Source of the DNA: Humulus lupulus
Lineage: Eukaryota; Streptophyta; Magnoliopsida; Rosales; Cannabaceae
NCBI RefSeq assembly: GCF_963169125.1
Contig: NC_084793.1
Location: 38,032,578-38,096,577, forward strand
Length of the DNA: 64,000 nt
Direction: 5' to 3'
Part shown: positions 24,791 to 36,100 of the stretch, piece by piece
Layout of the letters: each line of letters begins with the position of its first letter
Numbering within the stretch: the stretch's first letter is position 1
Notes under the pieces: model-generated
Database searches by the model: none
What the model saw: the letters and a program-made list of their open reading frames with translations, nothing else
Told to the model about the DNA's origin: nothing
Translations under genes and position numbers: made by a program

Positions 24791-27054
24791 ATGGTGGTTA
24801 CTCGATTGAGACATGGTAATGAGACAGATCAACCTGGTGGGCAGAAGGCTCACCATACTGCTGTTTCCGATGAACAAAACCCTGAGATCCAACAACGGTC
24901 GGGAAAACAACCGATGGGCCACGACGACACAGGGAGTTCAGCGTCATTGCCGCCGAACCCGAACCTGAACCCAAACCCGGATTACTTGACTGCGATAGAG
25001 TTGGAAAACATACAGTTAAGGAGCCGTTTAGCCAAAGCAAACAAACAAAACGAGGAGGTTCTGGCTCGGCTACCCCTTCTGGCAACCGACGTTAACGTCA
25101 GAAAGAGGCAAGGTGGAACTCATAAGTCCCACCGGGATAGTCGACCCAGACCAAGTCAGTCGGTTAGAACCTCGACCCCGAGTTCTACGCCCATGGTGCC
25201 AGATCACCAAGAAATCCTGTTTGATGGCTTTCCCACGGATCATCGGCAAATCAGCCGGTCGGTTAGGACCTCGACTCCAAATTCAGTAACATCGTCGAAT
25301 GCACCTGGAAATGCCCATAGCAACCCACGAAGAAGGTCTAGGGAAAACTCGCAAAGACGGCATGTTCCAGCCGACCTCCTTGTGCCACAATCAGATCGCT
25401 AGACACAAAGAGTAAGAAATGGCGGAGCAGAGCGATCGCAGGATAATTTGGTCCGTCTTGACGGGACAAGAATCGCCTCGCCAGTTAGGCATCCCCCGTC
25501 GCCCATAAGGCATCCTACACCACCTTGTTCTGCGCGAAACGTTCCTACCTATGGGGACAGCAGGAGAAATCCTCCTCCCGCTGCCCCTGCGTATGCCTCA
25601 CGGGCACACACTAATATCCTAGATCCTCATCCTCAACCGCAAGCTCTAAGTTTCTCTAATGGAAGTTATTGGACTGAGGGTCGTCGAAGTGGTAGGTCCG
25701 GCACAGATTTGAGAAATTAGCTGAGTTCGGTTCAGAGCCCTCGAGTCGATCCATAGACTAATCTACAAGATCGCCTGCATTCGCAAAGGAGAAATCTAGC
25801 TCGCGATGGAGTCAGTGGCACTCACCACGAGAGAGGTCCTTCTGAAGTACGTGATAACGGGAATGTCCCACCCAACCAAGCTCGAACTTGGAGGGACAAT
25901 AACCCGCCAAACGCGTACGACCGAATGGGAGCTGTTGAACAACCCCAGGGAACCAAGGACCAAACCCTCGAGAGGTTAGCCCAGATAGAGGAGCTGATGA
26001 AAAGACTCCTATCAGAGAAGGAAAAAGACGAATATGACTTAGGGGATGAGCTCGAACTTTTCGACCCTAACATCATAGCAACAACATACTCGCCGAGTTT
26101 CAAGATGCCCCATTTGTCAAAATTTGATGGAGATGGAGATCCGTCCGACCACTTGGGAATTTTCAACACCTTGATGATGGCCCACAATATTGGACCCGAG
26201 CTGAGGTGCCTAGTATTCCCCTCGACTCTGGTCGGGCCAGCTAGACAATGGTTCAAGCAGTACAAGAAACATTCTATTAGTTCGTGGAAGAGTTTCTCCG
26301 CTGATTCAAGAGGGCATTCCGAGCTTCTCAGGCGGCTCGCATCAAGGCGAACTCCTTTGCAAATGTAAAGCAGCATCCCGGAGAGCCTCTGAAAGCATAT
26401 CTGAGTAGGTTCACCAATATTGGTGCGCGAGCTAGAGACGCGAACGAAATTTTTAGGCTCATGGTGATGAGAACAGGAATTCTTATTGGGGGCGACCTAT
26501 GGAAGGAAATCCAAAGAAAGGGGGTCAACACTGTGGATGAGTTCCTGAACAGGGCTCAAAGGTGGATCAACTTGGAAGAGGCACGAGCTTTGGTCGCAGG
26601 AACCAGCCAAGTCCCTTCCCAGCCCGTTGGAGCGGTAACGAATGTTGCAGCTACAGCTCAAACCGTTACCCAGAATAACCAAGGGGGAGGTAGCAAGAGG
26701 AAAATAAATAGTGAGGGCGGCCATAGCGGTTCGTAGAAAAACAAGCCTGTGGAGAAGTTCAAGCTGATCTACGCGACTTATGCCGACCTCACAGATACTA
26801 GAGAGCGTATCTTCTTGGCGAATTCTGCCCGCCTTCCGTGGAAAAAGCCAGAGTCGATAAAGAATCAAAGGGCGAAGAGAGATCCTTCGAAATTTTGTCG
26901 ATTCCACAATGACACTAGTCACAACACTGATGATCGCAGACACTTAAAGGATGAGATCGAGACGCTCATCAGGTTCGGACCATTGGCTCAGTATGCCCGG
27001 AATCGAATAACTCCCAGTCAACTCGCTGGACAAAACATTCCATCAGCTCCATAG
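24791..27054 (+). pseudogene. Element A gag (capsid), broken by stops and a frameshift
   Basis: Gag forms the virus-like particle. The ATG at 24791 is the first after the leader. The N-terminal part is low-complexity with a coiled-coil patch (ELENIQLRSRLAKANKQNEE). The capsid-like domain (retrotrans_gag type) lies at about 26010-26600, with the diagnostic LVFPSTLVGPARQWFKQY. A C-terminal Cys/His motif is at about 26898-26940 (CRFHNDTSHNTDD, where the usual last Cys is changed). Stops lie at 25400-25402, 25718-25720 and 26734-26736, and the frame changes from 2 to 1 near 26300. The closest relative in this window is the gag of element C. Confidence 0.8.
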
Positions 27055-28062
27055 GCCCCAGCGAATCAAACCGGAGCTCAAGTGAATTAGGATACCCCTC
27101 CTCCGATAACAGGGGGAGAGATAACAACCATATCTGGATGCCCTCATCTGGCAGGCACGAACAGAGGTGCCCAGAAGAGGTATATCAATGAGCTGAGGTC
27201 TCACAACGGAGTTGAGTTTGTCCCGGAGCAGCGTTTATCTAAGCAACAACGATTGGAGAAACAACCAATCAGTTTTACTGAAGAAGAAGCTAGCCATGTC
27301 CAATTCCCGCATAACGATCCTCTAGTCATAACCATCCACCTCACCAATCGGAGAGTTAGGAGGACACTAGTGGATAATGGAAGCTTTGTGAACCTACTAT
27401 TTAGGTCCACACTAGAAAAAATGGGATTGTCTGTGACCGAGCTGAAGGCAACCTCCATGATGCTGTATGGGTTTTTTGGTGAGGGATCGGCAGCTATCGG
27501 AACAATCGAGTTAGTAATAACCTTGGGTGAAGGACCACGAACTGTTTCCAAGCTTTTTGAGTTTGTGGTCGTCGATTGTCCGACCGCGGACAATGCAATC
27601 TTGGGTCGACCTACGTTGATGGCATTCGAAGCCATAACATCTGTCCGTCACCTTGTGATAAAGTTCCCCTCATCTGTGGGAATATGCACTGTCCAAGGCG
27701 ATCAACTTGCTGCCAGGGAATGCTATAGCATTTCCATGAAGGGAAAATCACAACCCGGGCAGCAAACGATGGCCATACAGGATGAGGGCGAGGAATCACA
27801 GGAAGTAAGGACTACTCCTGGAATGGAAGAACCTCGGCAAGCTAGTGGCAGGGATATTACCTCAAGTGATGATATTGATCTGCAAGTAGGTGAAGATAAA
27901 TCTGAGCTTCGAGCTATTGAAGAGCTCGAAGAAGTAAACATCGATCCAAGAAATACTTCGAGAGTCGTTAAGCTCGGGAAAAATCTTGGCGATGAGAGGA
28001 AGGCGGAGTTGATAATTTTTTTACAAGGGAATCTAGATGTTTTCGCCTAGTCTCATGAAGAC
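27055..28062 (+). pseudogene. Element A protease region
   Basis: The aspartic protease frees Gag and Pol products. The active-site motif LVDNGSFVNLLF (about 27370-27405) is the DNGS form normal for Tat elements, and the flap/second core part ends with AILGRPTLMAFEA. The frame continues from gag apart from stops at 27052-27054 and 27088-27090, and reads on to a TAG at 28048-28050 just before RT. Thus gag and pol were one fused ORF. Confidence 0.8.
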
Positions 28063-29389
28063 ATGGTAGGGATAAGCCCGAGTGTGATCATGCATACCAT
28101 GAACTTGGATAAAAATGTGCCTGCGAAATCCCAGAAACAGAGATGTTTGGGTACAACCCGAGCTGAGGCCCTGGAAGAAGAAGTAGCTCGACTTTTAAAA
28201 TGCGGGTTTATTCATGAGGCTAAATATCCGATCTGGGTCGCAAATCCTGTCCTGGTCCCAAAGCCAAATGGAAAGTGGCGGACCTGCATCGATTTATTTG
28301 ACCTAAACAAAGCTTTTCCCAAGGATTGCTTCCCATTGCCAAGAATTGATCAGTTGGTTGATGCCACCGCAGGGCACGAGCTCATGTCCTTCATGGATGC
28401 GTATTCTGGGTACAACCATACCGTGATGAACCCCATGGACCAGGAGCATACTAGCTTTATGACTCCAACGAATGTTTATTGTTATAAAGTTATGCCCTTC
28501 GGGCTGAAGAACGCAGGGGCTACCTACCAGCGATTGGTCAACAGAATGTTCGCTGATCAAATCGGAATAAACATGGAAGTGTATGTTGATGATATGCTGG
28601 TCAAATCTAATATTGGCGATAACCATGTTCCCAATCTGAAGGAATGTTTTGAGATCTTAAGAAGATATAACATGAGGTTGAATCCCCAGAAGTGTACCTT
28701 CGGAGTGGCATCAGGAAAGTTTTTGGGATTCATAGTCAATACTAGAGGGATAGAGGCAAACCCCAAAAAAATCAGATCATTATTAGAAATGCCTTCGCCC
28801 AGGTCGCGTAAGGATGTCCAGAGTCTGACTAGAAGAGTGGCAGCCCTTAATCGGTTCATTTTTAAGTCCACTGACAAGTGTTTGCCATTCCATAATCCGC
28901 TCTGAGGAAATAAGAAGATTGAATGGACTGAGGAGTGCGTACATGCATTTCTCGATCTAAAAACACATTTGGCTGAGCCACTAGTATTGTCTAAACCGGC
29001 GGCGGAGGAGCCTCTTTTCCTTTATTTGGCTGTTATGGAAAATGCAGCCAGTGTCGTGCTGGTCCGAGAAGAGGACCGGGTTCAAAAATCAATATATTAT
29101 ATAAGCAAAAGACTTCTCGGAGCTGAATCGTGATATCCCTTAATGGAAAAGGTGGCATTCTGCCTTATTCTAGCCTCCAGGAGCTTAGGCCATACTTCTA
29201 GTCCCATTCAATCCACATCATGACCGACCAACCTTTAAGGCAGGTATTGCAGAAACCTGAAGCATTGGGGCATCTCTTAAAATGGGGCATCGAACTCAGC
29301 CAGTTCGAAATATGGTACATACCAAGGACTATGATTAAAAGTCAAGCCCTGGCTAATTTCATGGCTGAGTGCACTGGGTTTCAAGAGGA
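28063..29389 (+). pseudogene. Element A reverse transcriptase and first RNase H
   Basis: RT copies the element RNA. The fingers/palm motif FMDAYSGYNHTVM and the catalytic YVDDMLVKS (about 28578-28605) are intact. The thumb region LNPQKCTFGVASGKFLG follows. RT stays open to the TGA at 28903-28905. Another stop (TGA, about 29131-29133) and a frameshift near 29180-29220 break the Ty3-type RNase H, whose end reads MTDQPLRQVLQKPEALG. Elements B and C carry the same block, so the frame of comparison is secure. Confidence 0.85.
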
Positions 29390-31099
29390 TCTGTTGAGAG
29401 AACCGGTACAGGCATTGTGGAGAATATTCGTGGATGGTTCATCTAACGAGAACAAGTCCAAAGCTGGGATCATATTGATCTCTCCGAAAGGCCATCGGTT
29501 CCACTCCGCGCTAGGGTTCGGGTTTGAGGCATCCAACAACGAAGCCAAATATGAAGCTTTATTAGCCAAGCTTAGAGTGGCAAAGGAGTTGAAGGCCAGG
29601 GCCATCTAGTGCTATAGCGATTCCCAGCTCGTGGTAAACCAGGTGTAAGGGGAATACCAAGCGCGGGGGGCCAATATGGCGGCTTACCTAGCCAAAGTGA
29701 AGAAAGAGCTTTCAAAATTTGAGTATGGCATAGTCGAGCAGATCCCTCGCGAGCAGAATGCCAACACTGATGCTTTGGCGAGACTCGCTATCTCCAAGGA
29801 AGCCAAGACTCTGAGCATAGTACCGGTGGAATTCTTGGAGAGCCCAAGTGTGGCAGGAAGCATGATGGAGGTCGAGATGATCAACACCAGGCCGACCTGG
29901 ATGACTCCCATAATAGAGTATCTTACAACAAGGAAGTTTCCTGATGAACGAAAAGAAGCGAGGAGGATACTCTATCAAGCTCCAAGGTATACAATCGTGG
30001 ATGGAGCGTTGTACCGACATGGCCATTCCTTGCCTCTTCTACGATGTGTTCTGCCAGAGGAGGCCAAAACTATTTTACAGGAGGTGCATGAAGGCTTTTG
30101 TGGGGATCGTGCTGGGGGGCAAAACTTGGCCTTAAAAATATTAAGGCAGGGATATTATTGGCCCACTTTATCAAAGGGTTCCATCTCCTATGTCCGAAAG
30201 TGCGACAAATGCCAGCAGTTCACCGCAGTCGCCCGAGCTCCACCAGTCGAGTTGAAAATGATCTCATCCCCATGGACATTCGCAGTATGGGGAATCGATT
30301 TAATAGGAGCTCTGCCCACGGGAAAATGAGGAGTTCGCTATACGATAATGGCCATTGATTATTGCACGAAGTGGGCAGAAACCGAGCCCCTGGCAACAAT
30401 CACCTCAAAAAGAGTCCTCGACTTTGTAGTCAAGAGTATTGTGTGCTGATTTGGACTGCCCAAGAAGATTGTATCGAATAATGGAACTCAGTTCGATAGC
30501 GATCTCTTCATCGAGTTCTATGAAAGGCATGACATAATTAAAAGTTTCTCTTCGGTTGCCAACCCGCAAGCCAATGGAAGGTCAAGGCCATGAATAAGAC
30601 CCTAAAAGCAAGCCTTAAGAAGCGGTTAGGCGAGGCCAAGGGAGTCTGGCCTGATCAGCTCCCACAGGTACTATGGGCGTACTGGAACTCCCACCGAACT
30701 TCTATGGGGCACACCCTTTTCTCCTTGACTTTCAGAAGTAAGGCCGTCCTTCCCATCGAAACGAAGATAGCCACACACAGACTTCAGAACTTCAACCAAG
30801 AGCGGAATGATGGATTGCTCAGTGCGTCTCTCGACCTAATTGATGAAAAACGAGAGGATTCGCAGCTACAGCTCGTGCATTACCAGCGAAAAATCACTCA
30901 TTATTTTAATTCAAAGGTCATGAGGCGTATCTTTGGTTTGGGCGACCTGGTACTCCGAAGGGTCTTTTTGGAAAGCAAGGACCCCAAAGACGGTGCCTTG
31001 GGTCCAAGTTGGGAAGGGCACTATCAAATAGTGGAGGTCGTACATGAGGGAACCTTCAAATTAGCTCAACTTAATGGAGAAACAGTCCCACAGATCTAG
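29390..31099 (+). pseudogene. Element A second RNase H and integrase, catalytic residues lost
   Basis: The second, plant/archaeal-type RNase H (aRNH) marks the Tat clade: VDGSSNEN, SNNEAKYEA and CYSDSQLVV carry D, E and D, with stops at 29607-29609 and about 29647. Integrase follows (about 29990-31099). Its zinc finger has one His replaced (GDRAGG, where element B has GDH). The second Asp of the DDE triad is Asn (SNNGTQF, about 30475) and the Glu is Lys (KVKAMNK, about 30580). Stops lie at 30327-30329 and about 30447, and a frameshift lies near 30580. The C-terminal module (VLRRVF, GPSWEGHYQI) is present. The integrase cannot be active. Confidence 0.85.
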
Positions 31100-31557
31100 A
31101 ATGTTATGCACCTAAAGAAGTATTAGCAATGATGATACCACCCGTCTATGTAAGGCTTAGTTATAAAAGCCGTTTAATTTAAGAAATAAAAGAATCATTG
31201 TATATTTCTTATCTTTCATATAGTTTCATCTATGTATTAGTTCGTGTGATAGCGTTTGTCCAAAGCAACCAAGAAAGTTCACTTTCTGATTACTTGGGGG
31301 GCATATAACCCGAGAAGGATTAAAACTTGGAAGCTAGAGAAATTGATTAACCGAGGTTTTCTTTTGGGATAACACGAGGTGTCAACAAATCTAACACGAA
31401 CTAAGTTTTAAATCATAAAAAATCCTAGATATAACCAGGTACAAAAATATCCTGGATACAACCAGGTCTGAAACTTGGAAGTTAGTAAAATTGATTAACC
31501 AGTGTTTTTTCTAAAAAACGCTATCCCGATCTAAAAGTTATTTCCTAAGATTTTGAA
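31100..31557 (+). other. Element A spacer after pol, with a polypurine-tract-like motif
   Basis: This is non-coding sequence between the pol end and the insertion of element B. TTACTTGGGGGGCATATAAC (31291-31309) closely resembles the real polypurine tract of A at 46225-46238 (ACTTGGGGGGAAAA) but is not followed by an LTR. The phrase 'gaaacttggaagttagtaaaattgattaacc' recurs twice (about 31325-31355 and 31470-31500). Confidence 0.6.
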
Positions 31558-32447
31558 TGTACAAGTTGTTTACCGAGTTTTTCGGAAACGAATAACTAAC
31601 AGAATAATAAAAAGATGAGAACCGTAGAAATACTGAAATGTAACTAAACAAACAGTGTTTTTACGTGGTTCAGGCGTTAACAAGCCCTAGTCCACGAGTC
31701 GATGTTATTATACTTGGAAAAGATTACAGTAAGATGGCTGGTGCATAAGAACTTCCCCCACTCACAATGTTTCTCTCGGGTTCTCTTAAAGAAGATGAAG
31801 CTAGAGAGATTTTGGTAGAATCCTCTTCTCTCTCTCCCCCCTCTTCTTGTAAAAGGAAGGAGTCTTTATAGCTAGGGTTTCGGATCAGGGTTTTTCTCTA
31901 CGTACATGAGTCTTAATTACACCAGCCATAAATAGGGGATACAATTACTATCGTCGCATGGCTACCAGACTCTATGTGGGTATATTTACGTGAAAGTATG
32001 GGGAACACACAAAGTCAGCCGTCTTTTCCGAGTTGTCAGCGGAACAGTAGGCGAAAAGGTACCCTTAGGCGTGCTGGGATGTGTGCGGCTTTGACCTGAC
32101 GGGCGTGTCAGGCGGGATCCTGTGTCAGACGGATATCATTCCAAGTATGCCTTCTCCCGGACTCGACTGTTCGGTCTTGTTCTGTGCGGGGCACGGAACT
32201 GTTTCCGCGGAGACCACTCGAAGAGCCTCTCCTGGAAGGGGCCTCCCCGAGGGGTATCCTTCGGGAGTCCGGGAGAGTTGACGAGTTTCCGTGTTGTGCT
32301 TGTTTGGAAGAGTAATCCGGATACTAGACAGGAGAGGCGAAGCCTTTCTGTCCATCCGCTAGCTCTGGTCACCCTCCGTGAAAGACATCGATAATTCTGC
32401 TTCCCCGAGGTCATCAATCTAAACGCTATCCGGAAATCTGGATAACA
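31558..32447 (-). repeat. 3' LTR of element B
   Basis: The 890-bp LTR on the minus strand runs TGTTATCCAGATTTCC...CTTGTACA. It follows the polypurine tract directly. The conserved 'tttttacgtggttcagg' block is at about 31660-31677. A TATA-like CTATAAAGA (minus) lies at about 31864-31872. ORFs inside it (for example 32081-32459) are not real. Confidence 0.82.
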
Positions 32448-32461
32448 TTTACCCCCCAAGG
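32448..32461 (-). other. Polypurine tract of element B
   Basis: On the minus strand it reads CCTTGGGGGGTAAA and abuts the LTR start TGTTATCC. The same tract is found in A (ACTTGGGGGGAAAA) and D (ACTTGGGGGGCAAA). Confidence 0.85.
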
Positions 32462-32895
32462 TCGCGGAGCTTTGAGAGATCCGGGAGCTTGTACAATCGG
32501 TTTCTTAGATTAGGCGAGGGGGCACCTTCTGTGTTCCCGGAAGGGTTCCTTTTTCCCGCCTGAGTATAAGTATGAAAGAGAAAAAGGAATTTCTTTTGTT
32601 TGAGATCAAGTACTCAAGTGCGGCAAGGATCACGTGTCATTCTAGGAATGGTTCTGCGACCGAGACGTGTGCGTGAGGCGACTGGTTGAGGATGCGTGCG
32701 TCAGTCATCTGACTATTTGACGGTTTTTAATGGTACTCAGGGCCCGAGGTGGTGTAATGATGGGAAATAAATATTTTATTCCCATCCGAGGAGTCATAAA
32801 TAGGATCGTCGCTTCCTCCAGCCGTTGGATCTGACGCACATGGAATGGGAAGATCGGGACCGTCCACTCGAGGAATTCGAAACGGCTTCTTCCCT

Positions 32896-33187
32896 GCTAT
32901 AAAAACGAGGGAAAGGACCTTTCTTCCTCTTTACGCTTTCAGATTCTCCATCTTTAGGATTTTCAGATTTCCAAACCTCCGAACTCTCAGGCTTCCCAGC
33001 TTACGTTCCTCCGAACTTGCCATTTCTTTTGGTAAGTATCTGGAAACTTTTCTTTTTGATTTGGCAGTGGGTTTATTCCCCGAAGTTCCTGGTTTGAATC
33101 GCCGTTCATCTTTGCAGCTTTTACTTCTCGCGATCGTGCTGTGCAGTGATCCAGTTACTCCTTCAACCTCTACCTACCCGAATATCA
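32896..33187 (+). promoter_or_regulatory. TATA promoter and two-exon leader of the antisense gene of element B
   Basis: CTATAAAAACGAGG (TATA box, about 32897-32910) lies upstream of a leader with no ATG. A first intron runs 33032-33117 (donor GGTAAGTATC, acceptor TTTGCAG). A second starts at 33188 (GTAAGTATT) and ends at 33640 (CTTTTGTCCAG). The transcription start is inferred, not seen. Directly upstream (32560-32890) is non-coding spacer. Confidence 0.65.
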
Positions 33188-36100
33188 GTAAGTATTTCTA
33201 CTTTGCTCTTTCCTCCCAAACCTTAGGTTGTTGGTAGTTGTTAGAGTAGAGGTTTCTGCCATTATTGCTTATGTGCATGTGTGAATAGGGCTTTGGTAGG
33301 CATGTGATTGATTGTGAGTCGATAAGTAGCCTTTTCTGCGTGTTTTGGCGATTTGCGTTTGGAAAGTCGTCCCTTGTTTTGCTGTTTTAGGGCATAAGCA
33401 TGAACGCCTTTAGGGTGTCTTTCTCTGGAAAAACACTTCTTTTGGTGGGCTTAGGCTCGGGGTCTGAGTCTGGTTCCTTGCTGTCCTTCGGGTGGCATGG
33501 TGCCAATCCCTCGGCAAGCTTGGTGGGAGCCTCTCCAAGCAGTTTTCGGGGAGGGTCTCCCCGACGCCTTTGATACCACTAGGGTATGACAAGGGTGCTG
33601 ACTGCTCAGAGTGTTTTCTTCTTTCTTTTCTTTTGTCCAGTGACGAACATCTCGAAGGAACAACTCCTTGCTGCGGGGGAGGCTAAATCTGCCCAAGAGA
33701 AGGGCTCTCCTATCGCTGGTGGAAAGGGGAAAGGAAAGGCGAAAGCGGTCGCGGCTAGCCCACCAACCTACAATAGTTCCATCTGGGAGATGGACCAAAA
33801 ACCGAACCTTTTCAGGAATTATGGCATGCTGGAGCTGTATTCCTCTGAGGCAGGCCTGAAGAACATCCCAGGTCTGATGTGGCACCGTCTGTCGGTGCTG
33901 GGCGAGTCAGCTAGCCAGAGCCACGAGGGCTTTGGTGCCTGGAGCTGGGCACATATAGTGTGCGGAGCGCACTTGCCCCTAAGGAGTTACTTCGCCAATT
34001 TCTGTGTGAAGGTGGGGATTGCCCCCTTCCAGTTAATTCCTCCCAGCTACAAGCTCTTAGCGGGGTGGTTCATCTTTTGCAAGTCCCGGAGACTGGAAGC
34101 TCCTACCCCGGAGGAGGTGCTGTACTTTTATGGGTTGAAGTCTCAGCCTATGAGGGGTCACTCAGACAAGGTGGGGTTTTACAGGCTAGAAAGGCACCCG
34201 GATGTGATGTGCCCCACTTGTCATACCGCGAGGGTTCCAGACCTCCGGGAATACTGGTTCCTGACGACTGGCTTCCCGCTGAAGAGGGTGCCAGCTCTAT
34301 CTTTGGACTTCAAAATCCCTGGTAAGTGTTTCCTCTTTTCCTTTTCAACTTTGTTTCTTTGTATTTGATTTGCCTTTTGGGAGGATCTCTAACGCTTGTA
34401 TTTGATTTTTGCAGAAGTCGTTCCGCGGTCACCTCGCTGCGCGGAGATGATAAGGAGGTCCAAGTTCTACGAAGGGCTTTCTGAGGAAGAGTTGAGAGTG
34501 GAGGGACTTGTGACCTCCGAATCGTTGAGGGAGTATGGGTTACTCGCCTCCTTCCAAAATATCGAGCCAGTAAGTGGTAGGGGGCAGACTCAGGTGTCGG
34601 CTGACATCCGGGAGCAGATTGCCCTGGAGCTGTCTAAGGTGATCACCCAAGCCGCTCGGGACGAAAATACTCTATCTCCTAGTTGGGCGGAGAGGTTCCC
34701 CGACCCCCAGCCGGAGGGAGAGGAGATCGAGGCTCGCCACGCCGCGGCTTACCCTAATGAAGGGGCTCCGGGGGCTAGTTCCTCCGGGAGAGGTAAGACT
34801 AGTTTTCGATTGATCCACACCCCCAGCCTGTCTGAAGTTACCCAAACATCTCAGATGGGGTTTGATCCTCGTTTCCTTAGGCTAGATCCGCGTAGGATAC
34901 CTTTCGACAGGTACTGTGATAGGGTAGATGAGCTCCTCTGGTGTCTGAGTGATGGTAGTCTGCCAGAAGGTGTCACCATGGTTGACCCTTCTTCTCTCAG
35001 CATGTTCTTCCCGGACTTCAAGGAGTACGGGAGCTTCCTGGAGCAGGAAGCGATGTTTTGTTTTGCTCGGGGAAGGCCATCCACGTTTCTCGTGCATGGT
35101 CGTCCCTTTCAAACTTTTCTTTTTCTTGTTTCTTGTTCCCTGCTGGCGGGCTTGCTTGTACTTTTATGTTGCTGATTGTCTTGTCTTCCGCTTATCTTCT
35201 TTCTCATTTCTTGTTGGTTCGTTAACCTTGCTTTGTACGTTTCTTGCAGAGTATCCCGAAGCCAAGATGTTGGGGAGGGTTACTTTGCTTATTAAGAAGG
35301 CTGCCACCAGCCAAGACCCGCCCACGGGAAAAGGAAGGAAGACCAAGGCTGGTAGGGGAGGTAAGGCTGCTTCCCCCAAGAAGACAAGCGGCGAGGCGCA
35401 AGCGTCTCCGAGGGTAGAGAAGTCCCCTGCTAAAGGGCCTTCCGAGACTATGATGGTCTCGAGTAGCAGTAGCGACGGGGAAGGGCTTGTGTTCCCCGTG
35501 AGGACAACTGGGGTGAGCAAGCGTCCCGGAGAAGATGCTGAGGGTGCTAAGAACAAACGCCTTAGACACTCTTCTCCCGGTCGAAGGCAACAACAACAGC
35601 AACGACAGCAATCACAACTACAACAACAGCAGCAACAGGAACAAGAGACACAATCACCAACGCCGCAGCAGCAGCAACAGCAACATCCAAACCAGCAGCA
35701 GCAACAAGGGCAATTACTTCTGCTACCGCAGCAGCAAAAGCAACAGACCGGGGCCTTAATACCCCGGCTGCCTCCTCCTCCAGCCCAAAGGGGGGCCACC
35801 CTTCCGGGGTCTCCGTCTTCTCAGACAACCAATCTTCCCCTGCCTGGCCTGAAGTTCCACTTTCCGCGGAAGCCGACCAGTTTTCCCGCTGCCCTCCTGG
35901 AGGGTGTAAGACGGGCCGATAGCTTTTTGAAGAGGCGGCTAGAGGCGGAGAAGGCCGTTACTCAGGGAAGGGCAGATAACTTGTCTGCCGTGAAGAGGGC
36001 TGAGCTGGCCGAGGGGGTGAGATCTCCTCACCCGGCCGGAGCGGTTCTGGATGGTCCAGCCTTGGAGAAGAGGCTGGTGCCTAGGCTCGGACGTGCATTG

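Noticed and set aside
35164..35828. Minus-strand ORFs rich in Cys, Ser or Ala/Val
   Set aside because: They are antisense shadows of the CAA/CAG glutamine tract in the real + strand gene.
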